The notes under the pieces: model-generated
The model's database searches: none
What the model was told of the DNA's origin: nothing
Seen by the model: only the letters and a program-made list of their open reading frames with translations
Position numbers and translations under genes: made by a program
Part shown: positions 6,725-7,389 of the stretch, one piece after another
How the letters are laid out: each line of letters starts with the position of its first letter
Numbering within the stretch: the first letter of the stretch is position 1
Assembly (NCBI GenBank): GCA_027620595.1
Contig: JAQCDI010000123.1
Coordinates: 1 to 7,389 of the forward strand
Origin: Bacteroidota bacterium
GTDB lineage: Bacteria; Bacteroidota; Rhodothermia; Rhodothermales; UBA10348
Direction of reading: 5' to 3'
Length of the DNA stretch: 7,389 nt

Positions 6725-7389
6725 TCAGAAGGAGTATTGGAGTCCAAGGCTGACTTGACGGGGACCGGAAATCCAGTCCGGACGGGAGAAGTACTCGTCC
6801 AGGGTGTTCAGGCCGCCCACCTGGGCGCCTGTGGCCCGGAACTGCTCGAGTTCCAGCGATTCATCCCAGCTGCCCGTCGTGGCATAGACCGCGTACTGGT
6901 TGGCCCGATCCCAGAGGTTCTGGACCTGCAGGAACAGGGATACATCCTGTTCCATGAAGGGCGGACGATAGTAGGCGCGGACATCGGTCCAGAACTGGAC
7001 CGGCCGGTTGGCATTATTGGGCCGCGTGGAACGGACGAACCCTCGGACGGTCGTGTACGGTTCACCCGAACGCAGACGATTCACGAGCGTCACGGACAGG
7101 CCCTCGATGGGTTCGACCGTAACCGTACTGTTGAATACGTGACGACGGTCCCAGTTGAGTCGGACCAGGGAGAGGATCTCCTGCAACCCGGACTGTGCGC
7201 GACCGAAGGCCTCGCCCGGATCGGAGGAGGTGCCTTCGGCAAACTGGAGCGTGTAGTCGAACGTCCAGGAAAGGCGTCCACCGGGCCGGTCGAACATGGA
7301 GAAGGTGAATCCGCGGATCGTACCGAAATCGCGGTTGATCCAGCGGACGACCTGATCCCCGGTCGGGGTGCGGTCAATCTCCTGACCCG
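6725..7389 (-). CDS. TonB-dependent outer-membrane receptor, C-terminal part (cut by window edge)
   Basis: The visible 220 residues are the C-terminal barrel strands of a TonB-dependent receptor, the outer-membrane transporter class that takes up siderophores, cobalamin, sugars or peptides with energy from TonB-ExbBD. Evidence is the series of amphipathic strands (for example LSWTFDYTLQFAEG, HVFNSTVTVEPIEGLSVTLVNRLRSGEPYTT), the near-terminal DVSLFLQVQNLWDRANQYAVYA segment typical of these barrels, and the last strand RQVSLGLQYSF ending in phenylalanine, the outer-membrane assembly signal. The frame stays open to the window edge; the Met codon at 7297 is internal, not the start. The plug domain and TonB box lie outside, so the substrate cannot be guessed. 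The stop is two bases from the next start, so it is the visible head of the envelope operon. Confidence 0.88.
   Translation of the reverse strand, partial: GQEIDRTPTGDQVVRWINRDFGTIRGFTFSMFDRPGGRLSWTFDYTLQFAEGTSSDPGEAFGRAQSGLQEILSLVRLNWDRRHVFNSTVTVEPIEGLSVTLVNRLRSGEPYTTVRGFVRSTRPNNANRPVQFWTDVRAYYRPPFMEQDVSLFLQVQNLWDRANQYAVYATTGSWDESLELEQFRATGAQVGGLNTLDEYFSRPDWISGPRQVSLGLQYSF

Noticed and set aside
4941..6758. 605-codon open frame on the plus strand, antisense to the giant gene
   Set aside because: It has no recognisable motif, is rich in Val, Arg and Glu as GC-rich antisense frames are, and lies opposite a gene with clear signal peptide and domains.
1..7389. CRISPR array, tRNA, rRNA, insertion sequence or phage genes
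   Set aside because: No regularly spaced long repeats, tRNA-like or rRNA-like sequence, transposase motifs or terminal inverted repeats were seen on either strand.

Overview
The window reads as a piece of a GC-rich, Gram-negative chromosome from the Fibrobacterota-Chlorobiota-Bacteroidota (FCB) side of the bacteria. Rhodothermota or a near relative is my best guess. The reasons are a TonB-dependent receptor, a PorV/PorQ-family outer-membrane protein, and a very large exported protein ending in a FlgD-like/type IX secretion (T9SS)-type C-terminal domain, all in moderately high-GC DNA. The assignment is inferred from gene content, not from a marker gene.

All five genes lie on the minus strand, so the biological order runs from high to low coordinates. 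From 7389 to 6725 is the C-terminal end of a TonB-dependent receptor, cut by the window edge. Two bases later starts a 1143-residue secreted protein (6722-3291) of no known function, with a signal peptide, acidic EF-hand/dockerin-like loops, a fibronectin-III-like region and a C-terminal sorting-type domain. Eleven bases later, behind a strong GGAGG ribosome site, comes a PorV/PorQ-family beta-barrel protein (3279-2251). After another 22 bases comes a lipoprotein of the SurA/PpiC peptidyl-prolyl isomerase type (2228-606). The tight spacing makes these four genes one probable operon.

A 196-base intergenic region (410-605) follows. It holds a 16-bp tandem direct repeat next to the isomerase stop codon and a perfect-armed 16-bp palindrome closer to the next gene. 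Beyond it begins formate-tetrahydrofolate ligase (fhs, 409 to the left edge, partial), a one-carbon enzyme unrelated to the envelope genes and probably a separate transcription unit.

Working model (inference): the receptor, the giant exported protein and the PorV-like barrel form a surface assembly analogous to SusC/SusD-type uptake modules. The large protein would be exported and held at the surface by a T9SS-like route, and the lipoprotein isomerase would help fold or chaperone it or the barrels. The most interesting points are this cassette, the uncharacterised 1143-residue protein, and an apparent internal duplication in the isomerase whose second copy has lost the catalytic histidines.
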